A stretch of DNA of 64,000 nt, from assembly GCF_026191675.1 (NCBI RefSeq), contig NZ_JAKRRY010000026.1:1-64000 (forward strand). Direction: 5' to 3'. The DNA comes from Vibrio qingdaonensis. Its GTDB lineage: Bacteria; Pseudomonadota; Gammaproteobacteria; Enterobacterales; Vibrionaceae. Under the pieces are notes generated by a model. The model was not told where the DNA came from. It ran no database searches and saw only the letters and a list, made by a program, of their open reading frames with translations. Both the position numbers and the translations under genes were made by a program. Shown here one piece after another: positions 33,620 through 42,834 of this stretch (positions within the stretch are counted from its first letter, which is position 1; the number at the start of each line of letters is the position of its first letter).

Positions 33620-34081
33620 ATGACTAAAGAAACTCAACTGCAAGTCGAAGCAATTAAAAACGGTACGGTCATTGACCATATTCCTGCCAATATTGGTATC
33701 AAGGTATTAAAGCTGTTTGCGATGGATCAATCCCAGCAACGGGTAACGATTGGTCTAAACCTTCCTTCTTCAGCATTGGGCAGTAAGGACCTACTCAAAA
33801 TTGAGAACGTCTTCGTTAGTGAAGAGCAAGCGAATAAATTGGCACTTTATGCGCCTCATGCCACGGTAAACCAGATCGAAAATTACGAAGTCAGTAAGAA
33901 GTTAGCACTGGAATTGCCAGAGCATATTACAGGCATCTTTGAGTGTCCAAATACGAACTGCATTACTCACAATGAGCCAGTAGACAGCAGCTTCCAAGTC
34001 TTCGAGAAGCATGATGACATTCGCCTAAAGTGTAAGTACTGCGAGAAAGTCTTTGCCAGAGAGATCCTAACTGAGCGCTAA
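33620..34081 (+). CDS. pyrI: Aspartate carbamoyltransferase regulatory subunit
   Basis: Binds CTP/ATP/UTP and confers allosteric control on PyrB. 153 residues. The N-terminal nucleotide domain includes VEAIKNGTVIDHIPANIGIKVL (with the Lys and Asp that contact the base) and the C-terminal zinc domain has four cysteines in CPNTNC near 111 and CKYC near 139. Cotranscribed with pyrB. Closed by a strong terminator. Confidence 0.97.
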   Translation: MTKETQLQVEAIKNGTVIDHIPANIGIKVLKLFAMDQSQQRVTIGLNLPSSALGSKDLLKIENVFVSEEQANKLALYAPHATVNQIENYEVSKKLALELPEHITGIFECPNTNCITHNEPVDSSFQVFEKHDDIRLKCKYCEKVFAREILTER

Positions 34082-34098
34082 GCACAATAATGTTATTA

Positions 34099-34130
34099 AT
34101 CAAGCCTACTAAATGTAGGCTTGATTTTTA
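34099..34130 (+). terminator. Terminator of pyrBI
   Basis: ATCAAGCCTAC / GTAGGCTTGAT perfect 11-bp stem with a TAAAT loop and T5. Confidence 0.93.
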
Positions 34131-34190
34131 TGGAGCCAGTTGGCAGTCTAGTCGTTATATTATTTCCCCTAAAACAATGGAAGATGAACA

Positions 34191-34580
34191 ATGACTAAAG
34201 TACTTCATACTGAATCGGCTCCAGCTGCAATTGGCCCTTATGTTCAAGGCGTCGATCTCGGCAATATGGTTCTGACTTCAGGTCAAATTCCAGTCAACCC
34301 GATCACCGGCGACGTCTCTGATGATATCTCTGAACAAGCCCGTCAATCTCTAGACAACGTAAAAGCAGTTGTCGAATCATCAGGTCTAACGGTTAGCGAT
34401 ATTGTAAAGATGACGGTTTTTGTTAAAGATTTAAATGACTTTGGTACAGTCAATGAAGTCTACGGCAAGTTTTTTGATGAACACCAAGTTGCCAACTACC
34501 CCGCTCGTTCATGTGTTGAAGTTGCACGCCTACCAAAAGATGTGAAGATTGAAATCGAAGCCATCGCGGTTCGCAAATAA
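34191..34580 (+). CDS. ridA: RidA family enamine/imine deaminase
   Basis: Hydrolyses reactive 2-aminoacrylate and related imines made by PLP enzymes, protecting them from damage. 129 residues, expected trimer. The signature YPARSCVEVARLPKDVKIEIEAIAV carries the catalytic Arg near residue 105; the N-terminal APAAIGPYVQGV and TSGQIPVNP are typical. The gene lies next to pyrBI as in E. coli. It has its own short upstream region and a bidirectional terminator after it. Confidence 0.96.
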   Translation: MTKVLHTESAPAAIGPYVQGVDLGNMVLTSGQIPVNPITGDVSDDISEQARQSLDNVKAVVESSGLTVSDIVKMTVFVKDLNDFGTVNEVYGKFFDEHQVANYPARSCVEVARLPKDVKIEIEAIAVRK

Positions 34581-34636
34581 CTCGCTCTCGACTTGTTTCA
34601 CTATCGATTCGATAAAATATTGAAACGCTAGAAACT

Positions 34637-34665
34637 AAAAAGGGTTGTTCACACAACCCTTTTTT
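34637..34665. terminator. Bidirectional terminator between ridA and plsC
   Basis: AAAAAGGGTTGT / ACAACCCTTTTT stem with a TCAC loop. The T-run reaches the plsC stop codon (34667). Confidence 0.93.
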
Positions 34666-34666
34666 A

Positions 34667-35410
34667 TTATTTCTTTTTATTGAGTTCGATAACTTCTGCA
34701 TCAAGCTGCTCTAGCTTATGCTTCATCTGCTCTCGACACAGGTTGGCAAGTTCTCGAATATTATCCTTACTGCACCCTTCGGTAGAAACCGGTGGCAGCA
34801 TTTCAACAATGATATGACCATTATCCCACTTATTCAGCTTTAAGTGAGAAGTGCTGCTACACACGATGGGGATAATTGGCACTTTCGCACCTATTGCAGC
34901 ATGAAATGCGCCAGTTTTAAAGGGTAGCATCCCACGACCACGTGAACGCGTTCCTTCCGGAAACATCCAAACCGATAGATTGCTTTTCTTCATGCTGTCG
35001 ACAACTTGGTCGATCGTCCCTTTCGCCTTGCTACGATTTGCGCGATCAATCAAAATATTCCCCGTGAGATAATACAACTGACCAAAAAAGGGCATCCACG
35101 CTAAGCTCTTTTTCCCAACCGTCACAACATTGGGTGTCACAGCGGCAGAGACAGTAAATAAATCCCAATTGTTCTGGTGGTTAGCAATATAGACATGCTG
35201 ACCACGCTGATAGGCATCTTCTGGCAATCTAAGTTCGAGTTTAACACCAAAGACTTTAGACATAGCGCCAAAGTAGCGGCCGAATCTAAATACGTGTTTT
35301 GGATTTCTTGGGCTCAATAAACAGTAGCCACACCCAAAAACAAACATGACGATAGCGAAAATAGCCACTGCGATGCAGCGGAAAAAAGCGATCATTTTGT
35401 GCTCCGACAA
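34667..35410 (-). CDS. plsC: 1-acyl-sn-glycerol-3-phosphate acyltransferase
   Basis: Inner-membrane enzyme that makes phosphatidic acid from lysophosphatidic acid. 247 residues: an N-terminal hydrophobic helix (IAVAIFAIVMFVFGCGYCLL), the acyltransferase motif NHQNNWD (NHX4D) near residue 77 and the glycerophosphate-binding FPEGTRSRGRG near 150. It follows murA on the same strand with a terminator between them. Confidence 0.92.
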   Translation of the reverse strand: MSEHKMIAFFRCIAVAIFAIVMFVFGCGYCLLSPRNPKHVFRFGRYFGAMSKVFGVKLELRLPEDAYQRGQHVYIANHQNNWDLFTVSAAVTPNVVTVGKKSLAWMPFFGQLYYLTGNILIDRANRSKAKGTIDQVVDSMKKSNLSVWMFPEGTRSRGRGMLPFKTGAFHAAIGAKVPIIPIVCSSTSHLKLNKWDNGHIIVEMLPPVSTEGCSKDNIRELANLCREQMKHKLEQLDAEVIELNKKK

Positions 35411-35415
35411 ATATC

Positions 35416-35446
35416 AAAAAAAAGCCGAAACCTCTCGATTCCGGCT
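35416..35446 (-). terminator. Terminator between murA and plsC
   Basis: AGCCGGAA / TTTCGGCT stem with an eight-base loop and T8 on the minus strand. Confidence 0.85.
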
Positions 35447-35465
35447 AATTACTATTACTTAAACG

Positions 35466-36731
35466 CTATTCAGAGCCCTTGATACGAGTAATATTCGCAC
35501 CGAGCAACGTTAGCTTATCTTCAATGCGATCATAACCGCGATCGATATGGTAGATACGATCAACAATCGTTTCACCTTTCGCGATGCAGCCTGCGATAAC
35601 CAAGCTTGCGGATGCTCGAAGATCCGTAGCCATCACTTGAGCACCACTTAACGAGTCAACATCGCCACAAATCACGGTATTGCCTTCAATGTCAGCTTTT
35701 GCACCCATTCTCATAAGTTCAGGTACATGCATGAAGCGATTTTCGAAGATGGTTTCGGTGATAACGCCACCACCTTTTGCCATAATATTTAATAGCGTAA
35801 ACTGCGCTTGCATATCCGTTGGAAACCCTGGATGAGGAGCGGTACGAATAGAGACAGCTTTTAGATCACGTCCGGTCATATCAAGCGATATCCAGTCTTC
35901 ACCACTTTCAACCTTTGCACCCGCTTCTTCAAGCTTAGCGATCACCGCTTCTAACAAATGCGCACTGGTGTTACGACATGTTACTTTACCGCCAGAAACT
36001 GCAGCGGCAACTAAAAATGTTCCGGTTTCAATGCGATCCGCAACCACACTGTGTTTGCCACCAGAAAGGCGCTCAACACCTTCAATGGTAATCGTATCCG
36101 TACCTGCGCCAGACACTTTTGCTCCGATAGCATTCAGGAAGTTCGCCGTGTCAACAATTTCAGGCTCGCGCGCGGCATTATCTAGAACAGTCTTTCCTTC
36201 TGCTAAAGTCGCAGCACACATAACGGTAATCGTCGCACCAACACTCACTTTGTCCATGACAATATGAGCGCCCTTTAAGCGACCATCGACTTCTGCTTTC
36301 ACGTAACCATCTTCTAATGTAATGGTCGCACCAAGCTGTTCAAGGCCGTGAATATGCAGATCAACGGGTCTAGCACCAATTGCGCAGCCACCTGGAAGAG
36401 ACACTTGGCCTTTACCAAATCGAGCCACCAGTGGACCTAGAGCCCAAATCGAGGCACGCATGGTTTTCACTAAATCATAAGGTGCGCAAAATTCATTAAT
36501 TTGGCTACCATCGACATGAACTGAACCATTACGGTGAACTTTAGCGCCTAGACGGCCTAGCAGCTTCATCGTGGTATCGATATCACGTAAACGAGGAACA
36601 TTCGCTACTTCTACTGGCTCTTCTGCAAGAATCGAAGCAAACAAAATTGGTAGTGCTGCATTTTTAGCACCTGAGATCAACACTTCACCTTGTAGCGGTG
36701 TGTCCGATCCAATAACTTTAAACTTATCCAT
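35466..36731 (-). CDS. murA: UDP-N-acetylglucosamine 1-carboxyvinyltransferase
   Basis: First committed enzyme of peptidoglycan synthesis, adding enolpyruvate from PEP to UDP-GlcNAc. 421 residues. Active-site Lys23 (ISGAKNAALP) and Cys116 in LPGGCAIGARPVDLH are present; the cysteine predicts sensitivity to fosfomycin. ibaG lies 9 bases upstream, and the mla genes lie before it, the same mla-ibaG-murA order as in E. coli. Confidence 0.98.
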   Translation of the reverse strand: MDKFKVIGSDTPLQGEVLISGAKNAALPILFASILAEEPVEVANVPRLRDIDTTMKLLGRLGAKVHRNGSVHVDGSQINEFCAPYDLVKTMRASIWALGPLVARFGKGQVSLPGGCAIGARPVDLHIHGLEQLGATITLEDGYVKAEVDGRLKGAHIVMDKVSVGATITVMCAATLAEGKTVLDNAAREPEIVDTANFLNAIGAKVSGAGTDTITIEGVERLSGGKHSVVADRIETGTFLVAAAVSGGKVTCRNTSAHLLEAVIAKLEEAGAKVESGEDWISLDMTGRDLKAVSIRTAPHPGFPTDMQAQFTLLNIMAKGGGVITETIFENRFMHVPELMRMGAKADIEGNTVICGDVDSLSGAQVMATDLRASASLVIAGCIAKGETIVDRIYHIDRGYDRIEDKLTLLGANITRIKGSE

Positions 36732-36740
36732 TACTTAACC

Positions 36741-36995
36741 TTACAGTGACATCAACTTTTTATCTCGAGCCCACTCTTCTGGAGTGAAGGCTTTTATCGA
36801 GACGGCGTGGATGTCATTACGCTGAATGTATTCCATCAGAGGCTTATAAATCATCTGCTGTTTTTTAACTCGGCTCATGCCTGCGAATTGAGCATCTACT
36901 GCGATCACTTCGTAGTGGCTACCTTCACCTTTAACATGTACTTCTTCTAGGTTTAGTTCGCTTTGCAATAGTTCCTGTACTTTTGTGCTATCCAC
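36741..36995 (-). CDS. ibaG: BolA family protein IbaG
   Basis: Small cytoplasmic BolA-type protein (84 residues) thought to act with monothiol glutaredoxin in iron-sulfur handling and acid stress. The BolA core HVKGEGSHYEVIAVDAQFAGMSRVKKQQMIYKPL and the conserved HAVSIKAFTPEEW tail are clear. It sits between mlaB and murA. Confidence 0.94.
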   Translation of the reverse strand: MDSTKVQELLQSELNLEEVHVKGEGSHYEVIAVDAQFAGMSRVKKQQMIYKPLMEYIQRNDIHAVSIKAFTPEEWARDKKLMSL

Positions 36996-37004
36996 AAGAT
37001 ACTC

Positions 37005-37304
37005 CTAAATGTGTTTCTCAATTACCGATTCAACATTACTTAGCTGAAACAACATTTTCAGCTCGTCGGGCACGAAGCTGAGCATTATATGACACTTTCG
37101 ATTTTTTGCATGCTCTATTAAGTGAATTAGCATCACCATACCAGCAGAATCTATACGTTCTACCTCTTTTAGAGACACATTAATACTAGATTCAGGGTAG
37201 TCAAGCGCCTCAATTTGCTTCCAAAGTGAAGGAACGCTATCGCGAGTCAAGATACCGCTGAGACATAAATTGCTACCATCACTAAAGTCGAATTTAGCAT
37301 TCAC
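37005..37304 (-). CDS. mlaB: Mla pathway STAS-domain protein
   Basis: STAS-domain subunit (99 residues) that binds the ATPase MlaF and stabilises the MlaFEDB transporter. The conserved VERIDSAGMVMLIHLIEHAK has the invariant Asp-Ser-Ala-Gly of the STAS loop near residue 52. The start overlaps the mlaC stop by four bases (translational coupling). Confidence 0.93.
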   Translation of the reverse strand: MNAKFDFSDGSNLCLSGILTRDSVPSLWKQIEALDYPESSINVSLKEVERIDSAGMVMLIHLIEHAKNRKCHIMLSFVPDELKMLFQLSNVESVIEKHI

Positions 37305-37966
37305 TGTCCTGACTTCCCTTCAAATCGAATCGATGCCTGAGACAATGCCTCCAATTCTTTCGCCACGGAGACGATGCCCTCTTGACGAATTTTACTGTTC
37401 CACTCTGATTGCTTACTCGACAATAGGCTGATACCTTCGGCGATCATATCAAACGCTTTCCAATCACCGGTTTTCTTATCTTTTCGTAGTTTGAACTCGA
37501 GATTAATGTTAGGTCTTGGCGAGTCCAATATCGTGACTCGCACGCCCGTTATCGTGGTTTTATCGTCAATAATAGGCCTAGGCCCAAATTGAATCTCTTG
37601 TCCTGTATATTGAGTTAACACTTGCGCATAAGAGGTGACGAGATATTCGCGAAAAGCTTTTGCAAACTCTAATACGTCCTCGCGCTTCGCCCCTTTTAAA
37701 TTCGGACCTAACAATTTCAATGCCGCATAACGATCGTTGACGTAAGGCATCAGCTCTTCCTCAACCACCACTTTTAGGTAATTAGGGTCGCTTTGAACTA
37801 ACGCCTGCTCTTTTGCCAGTCTCATAAAAGTACGATCCGCTACCTTTTGCATCATCTCGTAAGGCTGACTTTTATCAATATCTTGGGCTGAAACACTGAA
37901 CGTCCCTAAAACAACCATCAGCATCACCCAAATTCTGATCACGGTATTACTCTTTGTTAGTATCAT
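37301..37966 (-). CDS. mlaC: Periplasmic phospholipid-binding protein
   Basis: Carries phospholipids between the outer-membrane MlaA complex and MlaFEDB in the inner membrane. I place the start at ATG 37966 because GGAGGA lies at the proper spacing; 221 residues. A signal peptide (IRIWVMLMVVLGTFSVSAQ) covers about the first 31 residues, followed by the MlaC/Tol-Ttg2 domain (DRYAALKLLGPNLKGAKREDVLEFAKAFREYL-like segment). The gene start overlaps the end of mlaD by 20 bases. Confidence 0.94.
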   Translation of the reverse strand: MILTKSNTVIRIWVMLMVVLGTFSVSAQDIDKSQPYEMMQKVADRTFMRLAKEQALVQSDPNYLKVVVEEELMPYVNDRYAALKLLGPNLKGAKREDVLEFAKAFREYLVTSYAQVLTQYTGQEIQFGPRPIIDDKTTITGVRVTILDSPRPNINLEFKLRKDKKTGDWKAFDMIAEGISLLSSKQSEWNSKIRQEGIVSVAKELEALSQASIRFEGKSGQ

Positions 37967-38435
37967 CTGAATTTCCTCCAATGCTGTACAGTACTTGCCC
38001 TATCATATCTTCTAACACTAAGGCTGATTTGGTGTCTTCGATTCTGCCTCCATCCACCAAGTACTCTTCATCATCAAATATAAAGCCTGGAACAAGACCA
38101 ACATATTGTTCACCAATCAACCCTGAGGTAAGGATCTGTGCACTAGAAGTATCCGGAAACTGATAGTCAGCATTAATCGATAACTCAACAACGGGTAAAT
38201 AACTTTCCTTATCAAGGTGTATTTTACTGACCCTTCCAACAACAACCCCTCCAACTTTGACTGGAGAGCGTGCTTTTAAGCTACCAATATTGTCAAATCG
38301 AGCCTCTAATGTGTAAGTATCCGTTGAACCAAGCCCTTTAACGTCAGCAACCTGAAAAATGATAAACAAAATTGCGCAAAGTCCTGTGAGGACAAAGCCT
38401 CCCACCCACAATTCTAGCTTTCTAGTTTGTTGCAT
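37947..38435 (-). CDS. mlaD: Mla pathway MCE-domain protein
   Basis: Inner-membrane-anchored MCE protein (162 residues) forming a hexameric ring on MlaFE through which lipids pass. An N-terminal transmembrane helix (GGFVLTGLCAILFIIFQVA) is followed by the MCE domain (LEARFDNIGSLKARSPVKVGGVVVGRV, IGEQYVGLVPG). Between mlaE and mlaC in the operon. Confidence 0.95.
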   Translation of the reverse strand: MQQTRKLELWVGGFVLTGLCAILFIIFQVADVKGLGSTDTYTLEARFDNIGSLKARSPVKVGGVVVGRVSKIHLDKESYLPVVELSINADYQFPDTSSAQILTSGLIGEQYVGLVPGFIFDDEEYLVDGGRIEDTKSALVLEDMIGQVLYSIGGNSDDTNKE

Positions 38436-38452
38436 TCATAATTCCTTTATTC

Positions 38453-39232
38453 TTAATTACCAAACATCAATGCGGTTAGCACAAAATCCAAACCTAATAC
38501 CGCCAATGACGAGTGAACAACCGTTCTTGTTGTCGCCTGGCTGATACCTTCTGATGTTGGTACAGCATCGTAACCATTAAAGAGTGCTATCCAAGTCACC
38601 GTTATCGCAAATACAATACATTTTAACGCACTGTTACCAATGTCTCTTCCCAACTCTACCGATGACTGCATCGCCGACCAAAAACTCCCATGATCGATAC
38701 CTTTCCAATCCACGCCGACTAACTGCCCGCCCCAAATACCAATGGACATAAAAATCATCGCCAACAATGGCATCGAAATCACGCCGGCCCAAAAACGAGG
38801 AGCAATCACACGTTTTAGCGGGTCCACAGCCATCATTTCCATACTCGATAACTGCTCTGTCGCTTTCATCAAGCCTATCTCCGCCGTTAACGCAGAACCC
38901 GCTCGACCTGCAAATAACAATGCCGTCACAACCGGTCCGAGCTCCCTAAGCAGTGACAACGACACCATTTGCCCAAGACTACCTTCCGCCCCATAATCCA
39001 CCAGCACGACATAACCTTGTAGACTCAATACCATGCCAATAAATAGTCCCGAAACGGTAATGATGGCAAGAGACTGTACACCCACATTGTGTAATTGTTT
39101 AATTAGCAAAGGGAAATGTTTTATTGGTTGAGGCTTCGATAACAGCACGCCCAATAATACAAAGGTCGCACGTCCCCACGACTGACAAAACATCAGAGTG
39201 CGATGACCGAGCTTTTGTACCAGCTGTAACAT
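38453..39232 (-). CDS. mlaE: Mla pathway ABC-type permease
   Basis: Integral membrane subunit of 259 residues of the phospholipid transporter. The family blocks LSLQGYVVLVDYGAEGSLGQMV, LLFAGRAGSALTAEIGLMKATEQLSSMEMM and PRFWAGVISMPLL are intact. Overall role: retrograde transport of mislocalised phospholipids from the outer membrane. One base separates it from mlaF. Confidence 0.96.
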   Translation of the reverse strand: MLQLVQKLGHRTLMFCQSWGRATFVLLGVLLSKPQPIKHFPLLIKQLHNVGVQSLAIITVSGLFIGMVLSLQGYVVLVDYGAEGSLGQMVSLSLLRELGPVVTALLFAGRAGSALTAEIGLMKATEQLSSMEMMAVDPLKRVIAPRFWAGVISMPLLAMIFMSIGIWGGQLVGVDWKGIDHGSFWSAMQSSVELGRDIGNSALKCIVFAITVTWIALFNGYDAVPTSEGISQATTRTVVHSSLAVLGLDFVLTALMFGN

Positions 39233-39233
39233 A

Positions 39234-40028
39234 TTAAAAAAGGTCCTGTTCTAGTGACTTGGCAGGATAACGAAAAGGCACAGGGCCATCAGCATCACCA
39301 ACTAAAAACTGCTGCACTCTAGGGTCTGGGTTATTTCTAAGCTCCTCCGGTGAGCCTTTAGCGACGACTTTCCCGTCGGCCAACAAGTATACCCAGTCCG
39401 CAATGGACATGACTTCAGGGACATCGTGTGATACGACGATAGAAGTAAGATTAAGCGCTGTGTTTAACGAGCGAATTAATTCAACCAACACCCCCATGGT
39501 AATAGGGTCCTGCCCAACAAATGGCTCATCATACATTATCAGTTCGGGGTCGAGCGCAATGGCTCGTGCCAATGCAGCTCGCCGTGCCATACCACCCGAG
39601 AGCTCACTTGGCATTAACTGCGCCGCACCTCGCAGACCCACCGCTTCAAGCTTTAATAACACCAACGTTCGTATCAATGGTTCTGACAGCTGGGTGTGCT
39701 CTCGAAGGGGAAAAGCAACATTGTCAAAGACGGTAAGATCCGTAAACAGTGCCCCAGACTGAAACAGCATGCTCATTTTTTTTCGTACGTCGTATAAGCG
39801 TTTGCGAGATAACGTGGGGATATTGGCATCTTCAAACCAGATCTCGCCACTATCTGGATACAACTGCCCGCCGATTAGACGCAACAACGTTGTTTTACCT
39901 ATTCCAGACGGCCCCATGATTGCCGTGATCTTTCCTTTAGGCACATGCAATTCGATATCATCGAAAATTACACGTTCACCTCGAGAGAATGACAGTCCTT
40001 TCACGGAAACCAAGTCATTGTTTGACAT
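39234..40028 (-). CDS. mlaF: Mla pathway ABC ATPase
   Basis: Cytoplasmic ATPase energising MlaE. The start at ATG 40028 (MSNNDLVSVKGLSFSRG, 264 residues) has AAGGA ahead, unlike the ATG at 40052. Walker A GPSGIGKTT, signature LSGGMARRAALARA and Walker B LIMYDEPFVGQDP are all present. First gene of mlaFEDCB-ibaG-murA. It diverges from yrbG across 301 bases. Confidence 0.95.
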   Translation of the reverse strand: MSNNDLVSVKGLSFSRGERVIFDDIELHVPKGKITAIMGPSGIGKTTLLRLIGGQLYPDSGEIWFEDANIPTLSRKRLYDVRKKMSMLFQSGALFTDLTVFDNVAFPLREHTQLSEPLIRTLVLLKLEAVGLRGAAQLMPSELSGGMARRAALARAIALDPELIMYDEPFVGQDPITMGVLVELIRSLNTALNLTSIVVSHDVPEVMSIADWVYLLADGKVVAKGSPEELRNNPDPRVQQFLVGDADGPVPFRYPAKSLEQDLF

Positions 40029-40329
40029 AGAGTTCCTTATCAATAAAGCCAAATCCGCAGAGCCTTACATCATAATGTTCGCAACGCACAATGAAAACCC
40101 TAAAATGATGATGGTTCGCGATACCGCAACAAACATGTATGAGTATTCATCGCATTTCCGACCGATAATGGCATGATCATTGATGCAGCACTCGGATTCA
40201 CCACTATTATTAGCGTATATGGTTCTGAAACATATTGTGCATTTTATTTGTTGATTAGCTTCCATTTTGGATGCTAAACCGTCAAAATTACCCGCCAAAT
40301 ATCTTAATAAAAGTGAATGGATCTAAAGC
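40029..40329. other. mlaF-yrbG divergent intergenic region
   Basis: About 300 A+T-rich bases which must hold both divergent promoters. I cannot single out a confident promoter pair or other element. Confidence 0.5.
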
Positions 40330-41298
40330 ATGCTTGAAGCAGTGGTGTTTCTTATTATTGGTCTGGTATTTCTAGTATGGAGTGCAGACAAACTCGTTTA
40401 TGGTTCCGCAGCTTTAGCGCGAAACTTTGGTATATCACCGCTAGTCATTGGTATGACGATCCTAGCTATGGGCTCTTCTGCGCCAGAAATGATGGTTTCA
40501 GCAACGGCAGCCCTAGAAGGTAAAACGGACACCGCCGTCGGTAACGTTCTTGGCTCAAACATCGCCAACATAGCGCTGATCCTTGGTATCACCGCTATGA
40601 TCAAGCCACTTTCAATTTCGTCTGGCATTTTAAGGCGTGAACTCCCGCTGATGATTGCGGTCACACTAATTGCTGGTGTTTTACTTTGGGATAGCCATTT
40701 AGGCTTTTATGAAGGCATCATCCTATTTGCGCTATTTGGTGCCTTCATCATCGCTATGCTTCACATCAGTAAAGCGGAAAAAGCCAGTGGCGGAGACGTC
40801 ATGCTTGACGACCAAGAGTCCGAAATTCCAGAAGGGGTGAGTAACGGCAAAGCCGCTATGTGGGTTATTATTGGTCTCATTATTCTCCCTATCGCTGCTG
40901 ACCGTCTCGTCGATAGCGCCGTGACCATCGCACAATATTTTGGTATGAGTGACCTTGTTATCGGTTTAACCATCATTGCAATTGGTACCAGCTTACCTGA
41001 ACTCGCCGCTTCTTTGGCTGGCGTATTAAAAGGCGAAGATGACATGGCCGTCGGCAATATCATTGGCTCCAATGTCTTTAATATTCTTGCCGTAATGGGC
41101 ATACCTGGCGTATTAAATCCGTCAGTATTGAGCGAATACGCTATGGGTCGTGACTTTTGGGTCATGCTCGGTGTGTCACTGTTACTTGTGGTCATGGCAC
41201 TTGGAAAATCTCGCAGTATCAATCGCCTAGAAGGCTTTGTCTTATTTGCCTGCTTCCTAGCTTACCAAATCTACCTCATCGCCAATATGGCAGCTTAG
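40330..41298 (+). CDS. yrbG: Calcium/sodium antiporter, CaCA family
   Basis: Inner-membrane cation/Ca2+ exchanger of 322 residues with two inverted repeats of about five helices. The alpha-repeats are visible: GMTILAMGSSAPEMMVSATAAL near residue 40 and GLTIIAIGTSLPELAASLAGVL near 215, each with the ion-binding Glu; GNVLGSNIANI and GNIIGSNVFNI follow. An acidic cytoplasmic loop separates the halves. Leads the kdsD-kdsC-lpt-rpoN run. Confidence 0.94.
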   Translation: MLEAVVFLIIGLVFLVWSADKLVYGSAALARNFGISPLVIGMTILAMGSSAPEMMVSATAALEGKTDTAVGNVLGSNIANIALILGITAMIKPLSISSGILRRELPLMIAVTLIAGVLLWDSHLGFYEGIILFALFGAFIIAMLHISKAEKASGGDVMLDDQESEIPEGVSNGKAAMWVIIGLIILPIAADRLVDSAVTIAQYFGMSDLVIGLTIIAIGTSLPELAASLAGVLKGEDDMAVGNIIGSNVFNILAVMGIPGVLNPSVLSEYAMGRDFWVMLGVSLLLVVMALGKSRSINRLEGFVLFACFLAYQIYLIANMAA

Positions 41299-41308
41299 GA
41301 GTCACACT

Positions 41309-42277
41309 ATGCCTTCATTTGATTATATCGGTTCAGCAAAGCGCGTATTGAATACGGAAATCTTGGCTCTACAAAATCTTGAACATTACATCGATGCGAA
41401 TTTTGAAGCGGTTTGTCATAGCATTTTGAACCACCAGGGCAAAGTGATTGTCATGGGGATGGGCAAGTCTGGCCACATAGGCAAAAAAATGGCGGCGACC
41501 TTTGCTAGCACGGGGACATCTGCTTTTTTCGTGCACCCTGGTGAAGCGGCGCATGGTGACTTGGGTATGATTGAAGCACAAGACCTCGTTATTGCGATTT
41601 CTAATTCTGGTGAGTCCCATGAAATCATCAGTCTTTTCCCTGTTTTTAAACGCCTAGGAATCACGACCGTAAGCATGACGGGCAAGCCAACCTCGACCAT
41701 GGCTAAGCTCTCCGATCATCACTTACAAATCACCGTGCCTAAAGAAGCATGCCCATTAGGTCTAGCGCCTACATCAAGCTCCACCGCCACTCTTGTCATG
41801 GGAGACGCCTTAGCGATCGCCCTGCTTGAAGCGAGAGGGTTTAGTGAAGAAGATTTCGCACTCTCTCACCCTGGTGGTGCGCTTGGTCGTAAGCTACTGC
41901 TAAAATTAAGTGACATCATGCACTCTGGAGAGGCATTGCCCTTTGTTACCCCAGAAACCCTCATCCGCGATGCCCTGCTAAGAATTACCGAAAAAGGGTT
42001 AGGCATGACCGCTGTGGTCAATGAGTCTCGTGAGCTACTGGGTATTTTTACCGATGGCGACTTGCGACGCATTTTAGATAAACGCATTGACATTCACACG
42101 ACGAGTATCGGTGAGGTGATGACGCTAAACCCGACTACGGCAACACCAAATATGCTTGCGGCAGAAGGGCTTAACCTAATGCAATCTAGAAACATTAATG
42201 GCCTAATTCTATTAGAAGACAATCAAGTTGTCGGGGCGCTCAACATGCACGACTTACTAAAAGCGGGGGTAATGTAA
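41309..42277 (+). CDS. kdsD: Arabinose-5-phosphate isomerase
   Basis: Converts ribulose 5-phosphate to arabinose 5-phosphate, the first step of Kdo synthesis for LPS. 322 residues: SIS domain with VIVMGMGKSGHIGKKMAAT and the ISNSGES loop, then two CBS domains (about 205-322). A GGAG ribosome binding site precedes. The stop and the kdsC start share a base. Confidence 0.96.
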   Translation: MPSFDYIGSAKRVLNTEILALQNLEHYIDANFEAVCHSILNHQGKVIVMGMGKSGHIGKKMAATFASTGTSAFFVHPGEAAHGDLGMIEAQDLVIAISNSGESHEIISLFPVFKRLGITTVSMTGKPTSTMAKLSDHHLQITVPKEACPLGLAPTSSSTATLVMGDALAIALLEARGFSEEDFALSHPGGALGRKLLLKLSDIMHSGEALPFVTPETLIRDALLRITEKGLGMTAVVNESRELLGIFTDGDLRRILDKRIDIHTTSIGEVMTLNPTTATPNMLAAEGLNLMQSRNINGLILLEDNQVVGALNMHDLLKAGVM

Positions 42278-42834
42278 TGACTCAAATGACCGAAACACTT
42301 TATGGTCCGATCGCTACCACCCTTGTGAATAAAGCGGCACAAGTGCAACTGCTTATTTGTGATGTCGATGGGGTCTTTTCTGATGGCCTTGTCTACATGG
42401 GTAACGATGGCGAAGAGCTCAAAACCTTCCATACTCGTGACGGATATGGCGTCAAAGCCCTTATGAGTGCGGGTATTGAAGTCGCCATTATTACAGGTCG
42501 AACATCGAAAATTGTTGAAAACCGAATGAGAGCTTTGGGTATTTCTTTGATTTATCAGGGCCAGGATGACAAGGTCATTGCGTACCAAGATATCTGTAAT
42601 AAACTCAATATAGCCGCCAGCGAAACGGCGTATATTGGTGACGATCTCATTGACTGGCCGGTTATGGAACAAATTGGCTTTAGTGTTTGCGTGGCTGATG
42701 GACACCCGTTATTGGCAAGAAAGGCAGATTATGTCACCTCTATACCTGGAGGACGTGGGGCGGTACGAGAGGTTTGCGATATTATTTTAGAGTCGAAAGG
42801 GCAACTAGAACGTCATAAAGGTTTGAGTATATGA
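42277..42834 (+). CDS. kdsC: 3-deoxy-D-manno-octulosonate 8-phosphate phosphatase
   Basis: HAD phosphatase (185 residues) releasing Kdo. The nucleophile motif LLICDVDGVFSDG (Asp33 and Asp35) and the later GDDLIDWPVM motif are intact; no cap domain, as usual for this tetrameric C0 type. It starts one base inside the kdsD stop and overlaps lptC by four bases. Confidence 0.96.
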   Translation: MTQMTETLYGPIATTLVNKAAQVQLLICDVDGVFSDGLVYMGNDGEELKTFHTRDGYGVKALMSAGIEVAIITGRTSKIVENRMRALGISLIYQGQDDKVIAYQDICNKLNIAASETAYIGDDLIDWPVMEQIGFSVCVADGHPLLARKADYVTSIPGGRGAVREVCDIILESKGQLERHKGLSI

